A stretch of DNA of 64,000 bases from an uncultured Eubacteriales bacterium (GCA_902492065.1 CABUKE010000010.1:8372-72371); one strand, 5' to 3'; positions 41,730 through 51,150 are shown, counted from the stretch's first letter. A program made the numbers and translations. Notes: generated from the sequence alone by a model not told the origin.

Positions 41730-42045
41730 GATTGGCGTAATCGGCGACAAGGATTCGGTCATGGGGTTTTTGGCGCTGGGGCTGACGGTGTTTGAGACCT
41801 CGGGCGCGGAGCAGACGGCGGAGCTGATCCGGCATGCGGCGGCAGAAGGTTATGCAGCGCTTTATATCACGGAGCAGGCCGCGCAGGACGTGATGGATGT
41901 GATTGACGAATATAAGGACAGCGAGCTTCCGGCAATCATCCTGATTCCGGGGATTGCGGGCAGTCTGGGCATCGGCATGGCGGGCGTGAAAAAGAGCGTC
42001 GAGCGCGCGGTCGGGGCGGACATACTGTTTAATAATGAAAAATAA
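41722..42045 (+). CDS. ntpG: V-type ATP synthase subunit F (central rotor)
   Basis: 107 residues. Rossmann-like small subunit of the central stalk that binds subunit D (called NtpG in E. hirae). Features are MYKIGVIGDKDSVMGFLALG at the N terminus, the YAALYITEQAAQDV strand-helix and PAIILIPGIAGSLGIG, followed by KKSVERAVGADIL, a near-complete match to family pattern. It begins inside the end of ntpC with AAAGGAGG upstream, indicating translational coupling. Confidence 0.95.
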   Translation: MYKIGVIGDKDSVMGFLALGLTVFETSGAEQTAELIRHAAAEGYAALYITEQAAQDVMDVIDEYKDSELPAIILIPGIAGSLGIGMAGVKKSVERAVGADILFNNEK

Positions 42046-42096
42046 ACGCCGCCCGGCAGGGTGGCCATGCAAATAATTGAGAGCAGGTGAAAAGAT

Positions 42097-43866
42097 ATGA
42101 CCAAGGGCAATATCGTAAAGGTGTCAGGGCCGCTCGTCATTGCGGAGGGGATGCGCGACGCGAACATGTTCGACGTAGTGCGCGTATCCGACCAGCACCT
42201 GATTGGCGAGATTATCGAAATTCACGGCGACCGGGCGTCCATACAGGTCTATGAGGAAACGGCGGGCCTCGGCCCGGGCGAGCCGGTAACGTCGACGGGC
42301 GCGCCACTTTCCGTAGAACTTGGCCCGGGGCTGATTGAGCGCATGTACGACGGTATCCAGCGTCCACTCGCGGAGATGTACCGCCTTATGGGGCCGAACA
42401 TCACGCGCGGCGTGGAGGTTGTGGCGATTGACCGTGAAAAGGAATGGGAATTCGTCCCGACCAAGAAAAAGGGCGACACGGTTACGGCCGGCGATATCAT
42501 CGGAACCGTGCAGGAGACGGTTGTCGTGGAGCACCGGATTATGGTTCCCTACGGAATGTCGGGCGTTATTACCGAGATCAAGCAGGGAAAGTTTAAGGTA
42601 GAAGACACGGTCTGCACGCTGACCGACAAGGATGGCAAGACGCACAACGTTACTATGCTGCAAAAGTGGCCGGTGCGCGTGGCAAGGCCGTACCAGAAAA
42701 AGCTCGCGCCAAGCGAACCGCTTGTAACGGGCCAGCGCGTCATCGACACGCTGTTTCCATTGGCAAAGGGCGGCGTTGCGGCGGTTCCCGGCCCGTTCGG
42801 GAGCGGGAAAACCGTCGTACAGCACCAGCTTGCGAAGTGGGCCGACGCGGATATTGTGGTCTATATCGGCTGCGGCGAGCGTGGAAACGAGATGACCGAC
42901 GTTTTGATGGAGTTTCCGGAATTGAAGGACCCACGCACGGGCGAGTCGCTGATGAAGCGGACGGTGCTGATTGCAAACACGTCCGACATGCCGGTTGCGG
43001 CGCGTGAGGCAAGTATTTACACGGGCATCACGATTGCGGAATATTTCCGCGACATGGGCTACAGCGTGGCGCTCATGGCGGACTCCACGTCCCGCTGGGC
43101 AGAGGCGCTGCGCGAAATGTCGGGGCGACTCGAGGAAATGCCGGGCGAGGAAGGATATCCTGCGTATCTGGCAAGCCGTCTGGCGCAGTTTTACGAGCGC
43201 GCGGGGCGCGTGGTCGCACTCGGCAGCGAGGGCCGCGAGGGCGCGCTGACGGCGATTGGCGCGGTTTCGCCGCCGGGCGGCGACATATCCGAGCCGGTAT
43301 CGCAGGCGACGCTGCGCATTGTCAAGGTGTTCTGGGGATTGGATTCGTCGCTGGCGTACCGCCGGCACTTCCCGGCTATTAACTGGCTGACGAGTTACTC
43401 GCTCTACACCGACCGGCTGAGCGACTGGCTCGATAAAAACGTGGCGAGCGACTTTAAGGATTTGCGCAATCATGCGATGCGGATTTTGCAGGAAGAGGCG
43501 GAGCTTGACGAAATTGTAAAGCTTGTCGGCGTGGACGCGCTGTCAGACAAAGACCGTCTCACGCTCGAAACGGCGAAGATGCTGCGTGAGGACTATCTGC
43601 ACCAGAACGCGTTCCATGAGATTGATACGTATTCGTCGCTGACCAAACAGCATATGATGCTCAAGGTCATGATTGACTATTATGCAGAAGGCAACAAGGC
43701 GCTTGAGGCGGGCGCGACGATTGGGCAGATTATGGATCTTCCGATTGGCGAGCGCATCGGGCGTATGAAATATGCGGAAGAAAAAGACATCGCAAAGGTG
43801 TTTGAAGAGGTAGAAAAGCTGATAGAAACAGAAATGCAGCGGCTTACCGTGAAGGAGGTGGAGTGA
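42097..43866 (+). CDS. ntpA: V-type ATP synthase catalytic subunit A
   Basis: 589-residue catalytic subunit hydrolysing or making ATP at the A/B interface. The Walker A motif GPFGSGKTV starts at about residue 232, the same place as in E. hirae NtpA. Also visible: CGERGNEMTDVLMEFPEL, the Walker B region YSVALMADSTSRWAEALRE, the insertion ('bulge') domain between ~115 and 190 unique to V/A-type A subunits, and SPPGGDISEPVSQ. It is followed by subunit B after one base. Confidence 0.97.
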   Translation: MTKGNIVKVSGPLVIAEGMRDANMFDVVRVSDQHLIGEIIEIHGDRASIQVYEETAGLGPGEPVTSTGAPLSVELGPGLIERMYDGIQRPLAEMYRLMGPNITRGVEVVAIDREKEWEFVPTKKKGDTVTAGDIIGTVQETVVVEHRIMVPYGMSGVITEIKQGKFKVEDTVCTLTDKDGKTHNVTMLQKWPVRVARPYQKKLAPSEPLVTGQRVIDTLFPLAKGGVAAVPGPFGSGKTVVQHQLAKWADADIVVYIGCGERGNEMTDVLMEFPELKDPRTGESLMKRTVLIANTSDMPVAAREASIYTGITIAEYFRDMGYSVALMADSTSRWAEALREMSGRLEEMPGEEGYPAYLASRLAQFYERAGRVVALGSEGREGALTAIGAVSPPGGDISEPVSQATLRIVKVFWGLDSSLAYRRHFPAINWLTSYSLYTDRLSDWLDKNVASDFKDLRNHAMRILQEEAELDEIVKLVGVDALSDKDRLTLETAKMLREDYLHQNAFHEIDTYSSLTKQHMMLKVMIDYYAEGNKALEAGATIGQIMDLPIGERIGRMKYAEEKDIAKVFEEVEKLIETEMQRLTVKEVE

Positions 43867-43867
43867 G

Positions 43868-45259
43868 ATGCCAAAGGAATACCGGACCATACAGGAGGTT
43901 GCCGGCCCGCTGATGCTCGTGCGCGGCGTGGAGGGCGTAACGTATGAGGAGCTTGGCGAGATTGAGCTTGCCAACGGCGAAATCCGCCGCTGCCGCGTGC
44001 TGGAGATCGACGGCTCGAACGCTTTGGTGCAGCTGTTTGAAAACTCCGCCGGCATCAACATTGCAAACTCGAAGGTGCGCTTTTTAGGACGCGGGATTGA
44101 GTTCGGCGTATCGCCGGATATGCTCGGTCGCATTTTTGACGGGATGGGGCGGCCGATTGACGGCGGCCCGGAAATCATCCCGGAAAAGCGGCTCGACATC
44201 AACGGTCAGCCGATTAACCCGGCGGCGCGCGACTACCCGGACGAGTTTATCCAGACGGGCGTGAGCGCAATCGACGGTCTGAACACGCTGGTGCGCGGGC
44301 AGAAGCTGCCGATCTTTTCCGGTTCCGGCCTCCCGCACGCAAACCTTGCGGCGCAGATTGCGCGGCAGGCAAAGGTGCTCGGCGATGCGTCGAACTTTGC
44401 CGTTGTGTTTGCGGCGGTCGGCATTACGTTTGAGGAAGCGGACTTCTTTATCAGCGACTTTACGAAAACGGGCGCAATCGACCGCAGTGTGGTATTTGTC
44501 AACCTGGCAAACGACCCGGCGATTGAGCGTATTGCAACGCCGCGTATGGCGCTGACGGCGGCGGAGTATCTGGCGTTTGAGAAGGGCATGCACGTACTCG
44601 TCATTATTACGGACATCACCAATTATGCAGAGGCGCAGCGCGAGGTATCCGCCGCGCGCAAAGAGGTGCCGGGCCGGCGCGGCTATCCGGGCTATATGTA
44701 CACCGACCTTGCGTCGTTGTACGAACGCGCCGGGCGGAAGCGTGGCCACGACGGTTCCGTGACGCTGATTCCGATTCTGACCATGCCGGAGGATGACAAG
44801 ACGCACCCGATCCCCGACCTGACGGGCTACATCACGGAGGGGCAGATCATCCTCTCGCGTGAGTTGTACCGCAAGAATATCACGCCGCCGATTGACGTGC
44901 TTCCGTCGCTGTCGCGTTTAAAGGATAAGGGTATCGGCGACGGCAAGACACGCGGCGACCACGCCGATACTATGAACCAGCTCTTTGCAGCGTATGCGCG
45001 CGGTAAAGAGGCGAAAGAACTGATGGTTATCCTCGGCGAGGCGGCACTGACCGACATTGATAAAAAATATGCGGCGTTTGCCGATGCGTTTGAAAAACGC
45101 TACGTGTCGCAGGGGTACAATACGGACCGCAGCATTGAGGAAACGCTCTCCATCGGCTGGGAGCTGCTCCGTATGCTGCCGCGCAGCGAGCTCAAGCGTA
45201 TCAAGGATGCGTATCTGGACGAGTATTACGGGCAGGAGCCTTCGGAAAAGGGGGAATAA
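43868..45259 (+). CDS. ntpB: V-type ATP synthase regulatory subunit B
   Basis: 463-residue non-catalytic nucleotide-binding homologue that alternates with subunit A. A true P-loop is absent, as expected: the corresponding region reads IFSGSGLPHANLAAQIARQA. Also present are GVSAIDGLNTLVRGQKLP, EGMHVLVIITDITNYAEAQ-like Walker-B-like sequence, and the arginine-finger region GRRGYPGYMYTDLASLYERAGR. Its ribosome site (AAGGAGGTGGAG) lies within the end of subunit A, giving tight stoichiometric coupling. Confidence 0.97.
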   Translation: MPKEYRTIQEVAGPLMLVRGVEGVTYEELGEIELANGEIRRCRVLEIDGSNALVQLFENSAGINIANSKVRFLGRGIEFGVSPDMLGRIFDGMGRPIDGGPEIIPEKRLDINGQPINPAARDYPDEFIQTGVSAIDGLNTLVRGQKLPIFSGSGLPHANLAAQIARQAKVLGDASNFAVVFAAVGITFEEADFFISDFTKTGAIDRSVVFVNLANDPAIERIATPRMALTAAEYLAFEKGMHVLVIITDITNYAEAQREVSAARKEVPGRRGYPGYMYTDLASLYERAGRKRGHDGSVTLIPILTMPEDDKTHPIPDLTGYITEGQIILSRELYRKNITPPIDVLPSLSRLKDKGIGDGKTRGDHADTMNQLFAAYARGKEAKELMVILGEAALTDIDKKYAAFADAFEKRYVSQGYNTDRSIEETLSIGWELLRMLPRSELKRIKDAYLDEYYGQEPSEKGE

Positions 45260-45262
45260 GCC

Positions 45263-45928
45263 ATGGCAGTCATGCGTGTGAACCCCACGAGGATGGAGCT
45301 TACCCGCCTGAAAAGGCAGCTCAAGACCGCGAGCCGCGGTCATAAGCTGCTCAAGGACAAGCGCGACGAGCTGATGAAGCAGTTTTTGGACATTGTGCGG
45401 GAGAATAAAGCCCTGCGCGAGCAGGTCGAAGATTTGCTGAAGCGGGCGAACGACAATTTCCTTCTGGCCCGTGCGATGATGAGCGCGGAGGCGCTCGAAA
45501 CGGCGATTATCTACCCGACGCAGAGCGTCAGTCTCGAGGTTGAGAGCAAAAATGTGATGAGTGTAGACGTTCCGGTATTTTCTTTCAAAATGCAGAACAC
45601 GGATGAGTCGTCCATCTATCCATACGGCTTTGCGGCAACTTCGCCGCAGCTTGACGGCGCAATCGACGCGCTGTCCGACGCGCTGGAGCCCATGCTCCGT
45701 CTGGCGCAGATGGAAAAGAGCGCGCAATTGCTGGCGCAGGAGATTGAAAAGACGCGCCGGCGCGTCAATGCGCTCGAGCATGTCATGATTCCGAACTTGC
45801 AGGACACGATTCGGAGCATTACCATGAAGCTGGACGAAAACGAACGCGGCAACCAGACGCGTCTGATGAAGGTCAAGGACATGATGGTGGAAGAGCAAAT
45901 CCGCTCCCGGCAAGAAGCGAACGGATAA
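45263..45928 (+). CDS. ntpD: V-type ATP synthase subunit D (central axle)
   Basis: 221-residue coiled-coil axle of the central rotor. N-terminal VNPTRMELTRLKRQLKTASR followed by GHKLLKDKRDELM is the conserved start of the family; the C-terminal part has KTRRRVNALEHVMIPNLQDTI, typical of the second coiled-coil strand. It is the last gene of the V-ATPase set, and a bidirectional terminator follows at once. The full order G/H-I-K-E-C-F-A-B-D is the E. hirae ntp order without the trailing ntpH and ntpJ genes. Confidence 0.95.
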   Translation: MAVMRVNPTRMELTRLKRQLKTASRGHKLLKDKRDELMKQFLDIVRENKALREQVEDLLKRANDNFLLARAMMSAEALETAIIYPTQSVSLEVESKNVMSVDVPVFSFKMQNTDESSIYPYGFAATSPQLDGAIDALSDALEPMLRLAQMEKSAQLLAQEIEKTRRRVNALEHVMIPNLQDTIRSITMKLDENERGNQTRLMKVKDMMVEEQIRSRQEANG

Positions 45929-45930
45929 AT

Positions 45931-45963
45931 AAAAAAACAGCGGCAATTTAGCCGCTGTTTTTA
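45931..45963. terminator. Bidirectional terminator between ntpD and pfkA
   Basis: ACAGCGGC pairs with GCCGCTGT around a 6-nt loop, flanked by A7 and T5 runs. It closes both the V-ATPase run and the convergent hprK-to-pfkA run. Confidence 0.9.
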
Positions 45964-45975
45964 TTTTGTATTTCA

Positions 45976-46947
45976 TTACCAGGACAATACTTTGCAGAGC
46001 TTAACCATTTCGGGGCTCATTTCTTTCTTTTCCTGTAGGCCCTCGTCAATGTCAACGTCCGTTACCCGTCCATTTTGGATTACTACCAGCCGGTTTGTCT
46101 TACCAGCCAGCAGAAGCTCAACCGCCTTAAAGCCCATAGCACTCGCATTCACACGGTCCTGCACGGTCGGACTGCCGCCGCGCTGGATATGGCCGAGCAC
46201 GGTTGCCGTTGTCTCAATCCCGGTGCGCTTTTCAATCTCCTCTGCCATCGGAATCGCAGAGCCGACGCCCTCTGCCAGAATGACGAGATAGTGGTTCTTG
46301 CCGCGGTGCTTGCCTTCAATAATCGGGCGGAGCACATCCTCGTCAAAGTTAAACTCCTTCTCCGGAATGATAACCGCCTCTGCTCCGCAGGAAATTCCGA
46401 CATTTAACGCAATGTAGCCGGCGTTGCGGCCCATAACCTCGATTACAGAGCTGCGCTCGTGGCTTGTCGCCGTGTCGCGGATTTTATCAATTGCATCCAT
46501 CGCCGTGTTGAGTGCCGTATCGAATCCGATGCAGTACTCCGTGCAGCCGATATCGTTGTCAATCGTACCCGGAATGCCGATGGTGGCAATCCCGTGCTTG
46601 GAAAGGTCGCGCGCGCCGCGGAACGACCCGTCTCCGCCGATGACAACAAGGCCGTCGATGCCAAAAATCTTTGCAATCTCTGCCCCGCGCTTGATGCCTT
46701 CCTCGGTGCGGAACTCCGCACACCGCGCCGTTTGCAGAATTGTGCCGCCGCGCTGCAAGGTCTCCGACACGCTGCGCGCCGTCATTTCGAAAATATCGCC
46801 GTTGATAAGGCCGTTATACCCCTTTTTGACGCCCATGACTTTAACACCGTTGTAAACCGCTGTCCGCACGACTGCGCGCAGCGCCGCGTTCATGCCCGGC
46901 GCGTCGCCCCCGCTCGTCAGCACGCCAATCGTTTTGATTTCTGCCAT
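45976..46947 (-). CDS. pfkA: ATP-dependent 6-phosphofructokinase
   Basis: About 323 residues from the ATG following GGGAGG; an in-frame start 18 bases upstream precedes that site. Bacterial PfkA signatures are all present: IGVLTSGGDAPGMNAALRAV, the ATP loop GGDGSFRGA, the catalytic GIPGTIDNDI, GFDTALNTAMDAIDKIRDTA, VEVMGRNAGYIAL-type (VIEVMGRNAG), and LGHIQRGGSPTVQDR near the effector site. GGDGS with Gly at the position that follows the loop points to ATP rather than pyrophosphate as donor. It commits fructose-6-phosphate to glycolysis and closes the minus-strand run that starts with hprK, the carbon-control kinase that senses its product. Confidence 0.96.
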   Translation of the reverse strand: MAEIKTIGVLTSGGDAPGMNAALRAVVRTAVYNGVKVMGVKKGYNGLINGDIFEMTARSVSETLQRGGTILQTARCAEFRTEEGIKRGAEIAKIFGIDGLVVIGGDGSFRGARDLSKHGIATIGIPGTIDNDIGCTEYCIGFDTALNTAMDAIDKIRDTATSHERSSVIEVMGRNAGYIALNVGISCGAEAVIIPEKEFNFDEDVLRPIIEGKHRGKNHYLVILAEGVGSAIPMAEEIEKRTGIETTATVLGHIQRGGSPTVQDRVNASAMGFKAVELLLAGKTNRLVVIQNGRVTDVDIDEGLQEKKEMSPEMVKLCKVLSW

Positions 46948-46986
46948 CACAAATTCCTCCCTCACAAGGCAGAACTGCCTTTTTGT

Positions 46987-47184
46987 CTAAAAGCCTGTTT
47001 CTATGATAAGGCCGTGTGCCTGCTCAACCTCAGATTCCGGCACCAGCACCTCACAGCTTGAGTCGGTATTTTCCCCGCCCTTTGAGATGGGGCGGATTTT
47101 CACCAGCATGCCGCTGTCCTCCAAAAGCGCGCGAAGCTGCTCGGCAATCTGTGTATTCTTCGCAATGTAAACAACCGTCCACAC
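46987..47184 (-). CDS. Small DUF2007-like protein
   Basis: 65 residues with the pattern WTVVYIAKNTQIAEQLRALL, EDSGMLVKIRPI, and a C-terminal CEVLVPESEVEQAHGLI. This ferredoxin-like small fold (annotated DUF2007 or 'putative signal-transducing protein' in relatives) is common as a short gene between dnaE and pfkA in clostridia. The N-terminal strand/helix and the VPESEVEQA helix are the characteristic elements. No enzymatic residues are visible. Function unknown; it is probably co-transcribed with pfkA 39 nt downstream. Confidence 0.8.
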   Translation of the reverse strand: MWTVVYIAKNTQIAEQLRALLEDSGMLVKIRPISKGGENTDSSCEVLVPESEVEQAHGLIIETGF

Positions 47185-47237
47185 GCGTCTATCACTCCTT
47201 TTTGCCCGCGCGTCCAGACCGGCGCGGCGCTCGATTC

Positions 47238-47468
47238 TTATTTCCCGGCCTCAATCACGCCGTGTTTGGTGTAGACCTTTGCCTTTCCGTGTATCTTCAT
47301 TGCAGAGGTCACCTCGGTAAACTGCGCGATATAGACCTCGCCCGCGTCGAGCTTTTCCGTATGGTGGAACTTTGTCGCGTTTCCGCGCGTCAGCCCCCAG
47401 ATGGTCACGCCGTTTTCTTCGGCCTGTATCACTACATAATCCTGTGTTGCATTTGCCGTTTCTTCCAT
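47238..47468 (-). CDS. mtrB: TRAP (trp RNA-binding attenuation protein) homologue
   Basis: About 76 residues. The protein is collinear with Bacillus MtrB over nearly its whole length: DYVVIQAEENGVTIWGLTRG, then ATKFHHTEKLDAGEVYIAQF and TEVTSAMKIHGKA. In Bacillus, TRAP forms an 11-mer ring that, with bound tryptophan, wraps G/UAG repeats in trp leader RNA and causes attenuation. Tryptophan-pocket residues known there (T25, T30, T49, T52) have counterparts Thr27, Thr32, Thr51, Thr54. Of the three RNA-contact basics, K37 and K56 are kept (Lys39, Lys58), but R58 is replaced by His60. The start is uncertain: ATG at 47468 or 47483, neither with a Shine-Dalgarno site. No trp operon is in the window. 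Confidence 0.88.
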   Translation of the reverse strand: MEETANATQDYVVIQAEENGVTIWGLTRGNATKFHHTEKLDAGEVYIAQFTEVTSAMKIHGKAKVYTKHGVIEAGK

Positions 47469-47618
47469 ACTATTATAAAGCATTCTGCAAACGATTATGC
47501 ACGTTCACAGCCGCTTATCCGCCTTTCTGTCAGAATAAAAGTTATCTGTTTGGTTTAGTCCAAACCCATGCTACATTTTATATTATTTTACGCAGAATTG
47601 CAATACAAAAATACGCAA

Positions 47619-50600
47619 TTACTTCACTTTCACACAATTTTTACCGAAAATTTTAATTAAATCAGCCATCAGCGCGTCATTAACTGTGCAAAAAAGGTCG
47701 CGTGACACGCTCCTGACCTGATTCGTCTGCTCAAAGTACACTTTGACCGGCGTTTCGCCGCGGTTTGCCGCCAGGACGCCCTTAGCCTCGTCCCACAGGT
47801 TCTCCTTACCGCGCTCCAACTTTAGATACAGCGTCTGCGGCCGGGCGATAAACTGCTCATACGGGACAACACGCTCGCACAGGAGCTTGGGCGCTTCGTC
47901 CTCCCGCAGGCTGACGCGTCCGGTCAAGAACACAATGCTGTCCACCGTCATGACGGGGGAGAATCTTTCGTAAATTTTCGGAAATACGAGAACGTCTATA
48001 CTGCCGTAGAGGTCCTCGAGGGTCAGAAACGCCATCTGGCTGTTGTTGCGCGTTGTTTTGTTGCGCCGCCCGGTGATGATACCGCCGATTGTAACGAGGT
48101 CGCCGTCTTTAAACGCGCCGTCAGAGCGCACGGTGAACTCGCCGTTTTCGTCCTCTGTGGCAAGCTCGTTGATTTGCGCAGTGTTTGCGCTCGAATACTG
48201 CGTGATTTTCTCGCGGTAATCGTCGAGCGGGTGGCCGGAGAGGTAGAGCCCAATCGTTTCCTTCTCCATGTTTAATAGCTCGCGCTTGTCAAACTCCGGC
48301 AGGTTTGGCAGCTCATCGGCGTCGTTTTCTGCGCCGAGCGCCCCGTCGTCGTCGAAGAGTGACACCTGCCCGGCGATGTTTTGCCGGTTCTGCGCTGTAA
48401 TGCCGGAGAGTAAATCCTCGTACACCGCCATAAGCTGGCGGCGGTTTGCGCCGAGCGAGTCAAACGCCCCGCACTTGATGAGGCTTTCGAGCGAGCGTTT
48501 GTTCAGCTCCGTCCCGCTCATGCGCTCCAAAAAGTTGGTAAAGCTTTTAAACGGGCCGTTTGTTTCCCGCTCCCGCGCAATGTCGAGGAGCAGCTTGTGG
48601 CCGACGTTTTTGACTGCCTCAAGGCCAAAGCGGATTTTCCCATCCTCGACGGTAAAGCGGTAGTAGCTTTTGTTCACGTCTGGCGGCAGAAGGGAGATGC
48701 CCCGCGCTGTGCAGTCCGCGATGTATTCCACCGTTTTGGTGGTATTACTCATCATAGAGCTGAGCAGCGCGGCCATATACTCCGGCGTATAGAACCGCTT
48801 CAGGTACGCGGTCTGGTACGCGATAATGGCGTAGGCCGCTGCATGCGACTTGTTGAATGCATAGCTTGCAAAGTCCAAAATTTCGTCAAAGATGCTCGCT
48901 GCCACCGTTTCGCTCACGCCGCGCGCAATCGCGCCGTCAAGGATGACGTTGCCATCCCCGTCTTTTTGGCCGTAGATAAAGAACTGGCGCTCCTTTTCCA
49001 TGACGTCGTGCTTCTTTTTGCTCATGGCGCGCCGCAAAAGGTCGGCCCGCCCGAGCGGATACCCCGCAAGGCTCTGCACAATCTGCAAAACCTGCTCCTG
49101 ATAGATGATACACCCGTACGTCACGTTCAAAATAGGCTCTAAGAGCGGGTGTTTGTATGTGATTTTGTCCGGGTTGTTTTTGTTGCGGATATAACGCGGA
49201 ATCTGCTCCATCGGGCCGGGACGGAACAGGGAGATACCAGCGATGATATCCTCCAGCGTGCGCGGCTTGAGTTCCTTGATAAAGTCACGCATGCCGTTGC
49301 TCTCGAGCTGGAACACGCCGAGCGTATCCGCCGCGGAGATCATGTCGTAGACCTCCGGCCGCTCAAAGTCGATATGGTCAATGTCGACCTCCTCGCCGCG
49401 GCTCATCTTGATATTGTCCACGGCGTTTTTGATGACCGTTAGGTTGCGCAGGCCGAGGAAGTCCATCTTTAACAGGCCAAGCTCGCCGACGTTGTCCATG
49501 TGGTACTGCGTTGTGATGATACCGTCTTTGCTGAGCTGGAGCGGCACGTACGACGAAGCCGGCTCGCCCGTGATGACGACGCCGGCGGCGTGGACGCCGC
49601 TGTGGCGCGGCAGCCCCTCGACCGCGCGCGCCGTGTCAATCAGCTTTTTTATCGTTTCATCGCTCTGGTACAAGTCGTAAAGCTCGTTGCTGACGTCGAG
49701 TGCTTTGTCGAGCGTCATTTTCAACTCGTTGGGGACGAGCTTTGCCACCATGTCGACTGTGGCGAGCGGCACGCCCAGCGCGCGACCCACGTCGCGCACA
49801 GCGGCGCGCGCCTTCAGCGTTCCAAAGGTGATGATCTGCGCCACGTGATCTGCGCCGTATTTGCGCACTACGTAGTCGATAACCTCGCCGCGCCGGTCAA
49901 TGCAAAAGTCCGTATCAATATCCGGCATGCTAATGCGCTCCGGGTTTAGAAACCGCTCGAACAGCAGACTGTACTTGAGCGGGTCAATCGTTGTGATATT
50001 AAGGCTATAGGCCACAATGCTGCCCGCGCCGGAGCCGCGCCCCGGCCCCACGGGGATTTTGTTGTCCTTTGCAAATTTAATAAAGTCCCAGACAATCAGG
50101 AAGTAGTCGATGTACCCCATGGACCGGATTACGCCGAGCTCGTACTCGAGCCGGTCGGTTTCCCGCGCTGTGACTGGGTGATACCGCTCCGCGAGGCCCT
50201 TGTAGCACAAATCGCGCAGATAAGTAAACGAATCGTAGCCCGCTGGAACGTCGAAGTGCGGCAGGTACGTCTTGTCAAAGTCAAACGTGACGTTGCACAT
50301 GTCCGCGATTTTGTTCGTGTTTGTAATCGCTTCCGGCGCATAGGGGAACAGCTCCTGCATCTGCACGCCGCTCTTGAGGTAAAACTCGTCCGAGCCGAAC
50401 TTCATCCGGTCGGGGTCGTCGACCGTCTTGCCCATCTGGATGCACATGAGCACGTCCTGGTAGGGCGCGTCTGACTTTTCTATGTAGTGGCTGTCGTTCG
50501 TCGCGACAAGGCCCGCGCCGATTTCGTGCGCAAGCTTGACGAGCATGGGATTGGTGCGCTTCTGCTCGTCGAGGCCGTGGTCCTGTATCTCAATGAAATA

Positions 50601-51119
50601 ATTTTCCTTTCCATAGATATCCTGGTAGAGCAGGGCGCGCTCCTTTGCACCCGCATAGTCGCCCGCGAGCAACAGCTTCGGAATTTCGCCCGCCAGACAT
50701 GCTGACAGGCAAATCAGCCCGCCGCTGTAGCGGCGCAGCAGGTCATGGTCAACGCGCGGACGGTAGTAGAAACCCTCAATTGACGCGTCGGACACGAGCT
50801 TAATCAGGTTATGATAGCCGTCATTGTCCTTTGCCAGCAGAACAAGGTGCGACAAATCGCTGTCGTACTCGTGCTGCTTATCGAAGCGTGTGCGCGGCGC
50901 AACGTAGACCTCGCAGCCGATAATCGGCTTAATCCCTTCCGCGACCGCGGCCTTATAGAAGTCGATTACGCCGTACATCACGCCGTGGTCAGTGATGGCA
51001 AGCGCGCGCATGTTCATGCTTTTCGCCTTTTTTACAAGCTTGTCCACCGGCGCCGCGCCGTCGAGCAGACTGTACTCCGTATGGACGTGCAAGTGGGTAA
51101 ATTCTACGATTTCCGGCAT
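47619..51119 (-). CDS. dnaE: DNA polymerase III alpha subunit (DnaE)
   Basis: Replicative C-family polymerase of about 1166 residues, starting at the ATG after GGAGG; an upstream extension lacks a ribosome site. N-terminal PHP domain opens with FTHLHVHTEYSLLDGAAPV. The polymerase core has GPGRGSGAGSIVAYSLNIT, the catalytic Asp pair in MPDIDTDFCIDRR, and RHSGVHAAGVVI. Later come the fingers and the helix-hairpin-helix region, the C-terminal OB domain (DLVTIGGIITGRRNK, FLTLEDLYGSIDVLVFP) and a short tail. No exonuclease domain is inserted, so it is DnaE rather than PolC. In Firmicutes DnaE usually extends primers for PolC. The gene lies between whiA and mtrB in the minus-strand run. Confidence 0.97.
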   Translation of the reverse strand: MPEIVEFTHLHVHTEYSLLDGAAPVDKLVKKAKSMNMRALAITDHGVMYGVIDFYKAAVAEGIKPIIGCEVYVAPRTRFDKQHEYDSDLSHLVLLAKDNDGYHNLIKLVSDASIEGFYYRPRVDHDLLRRYSGGLICLSACLAGEIPKLLLAGDYAGAKERALLYQDIYGKENYFIEIQDHGLDEQKRTNPMLVKLAHEIGAGLVATNDSHYIEKSDAPYQDVLMCIQMGKTVDDPDRMKFGSDEFYLKSGVQMQELFPYAPEAITNTNKIADMCNVTFDFDKTYLPHFDVPAGYDSFTYLRDLCYKGLAERYHPVTARETDRLEYELGVIRSMGYIDYFLIVWDFIKFAKDNKIPVGPGRGSGAGSIVAYSLNITTIDPLKYSLLFERFLNPERISMPDIDTDFCIDRRGEVIDYVVRKYGADHVAQIITFGTLKARAAVRDVGRALGVPLATVDMVAKLVPNELKMTLDKALDVSNELYDLYQSDETIKKLIDTARAVEGLPRHSGVHAAGVVITGEPASSYVPLQLSKDGIITTQYHMDNVGELGLLKMDFLGLRNLTVIKNAVDNIKMSRGEEVDIDHIDFERPEVYDMISAADTLGVFQLESNGMRDFIKELKPRTLEDIIAGISLFRPGPMEQIPRYIRNKNNPDKITYKHPLLEPILNVTYGCIIYQEQVLQIVQSLAGYPLGRADLLRRAMSKKKHDVMEKERQFFIYGQKDGDGNVILDGAIARGVSETVAASIFDEILDFASYAFNKSHAAAYAIIAYQTAYLKRFYTPEYMAALLSSMMSNTTKTVEYIADCTARGISLLPPDVNKSYYRFTVEDGKIRFGLEAVKNVGHKLLLDIARERETNGPFKSFTNFLERMSGTELNKRSLESLIKCGAFDSLGANRRQLMAVYEDLLSGITAQNRQNIAGQVSLFDDDGALGAENDADELPNLPEFDKRELLNMEKETIGLYLSGHPLDDYREKITQYSSANTAQINELATEDENGEFTVRSDGAFKDGDLVTIGGIITGRRNKTTRNNSQMAFLTLEDLYGSIDVLVFPKIYERFSPVMTVDSIVFLTGRVSLREDEAPKLLCERVVPYEQFIARPQTLYLKLERGKENLWDEAKGVLAANRGETPVKVYFEQTNQVRSVSRDLFCTVNDALMADLIKIFGKNCVKVK

Positions 51120-51150
51120 GGACGCGCCTCCTTTCTTAAAATATAATGTA

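Noticed and set aside
42124..43473. 449-codon open frame opposite ntpA (and similar ones opposite aconitase, aspS and parC)
   Set aside because: Long antisense frames arise from the GC-rich third positions of these strongly biased genes; none has a ribosome site or family motif.
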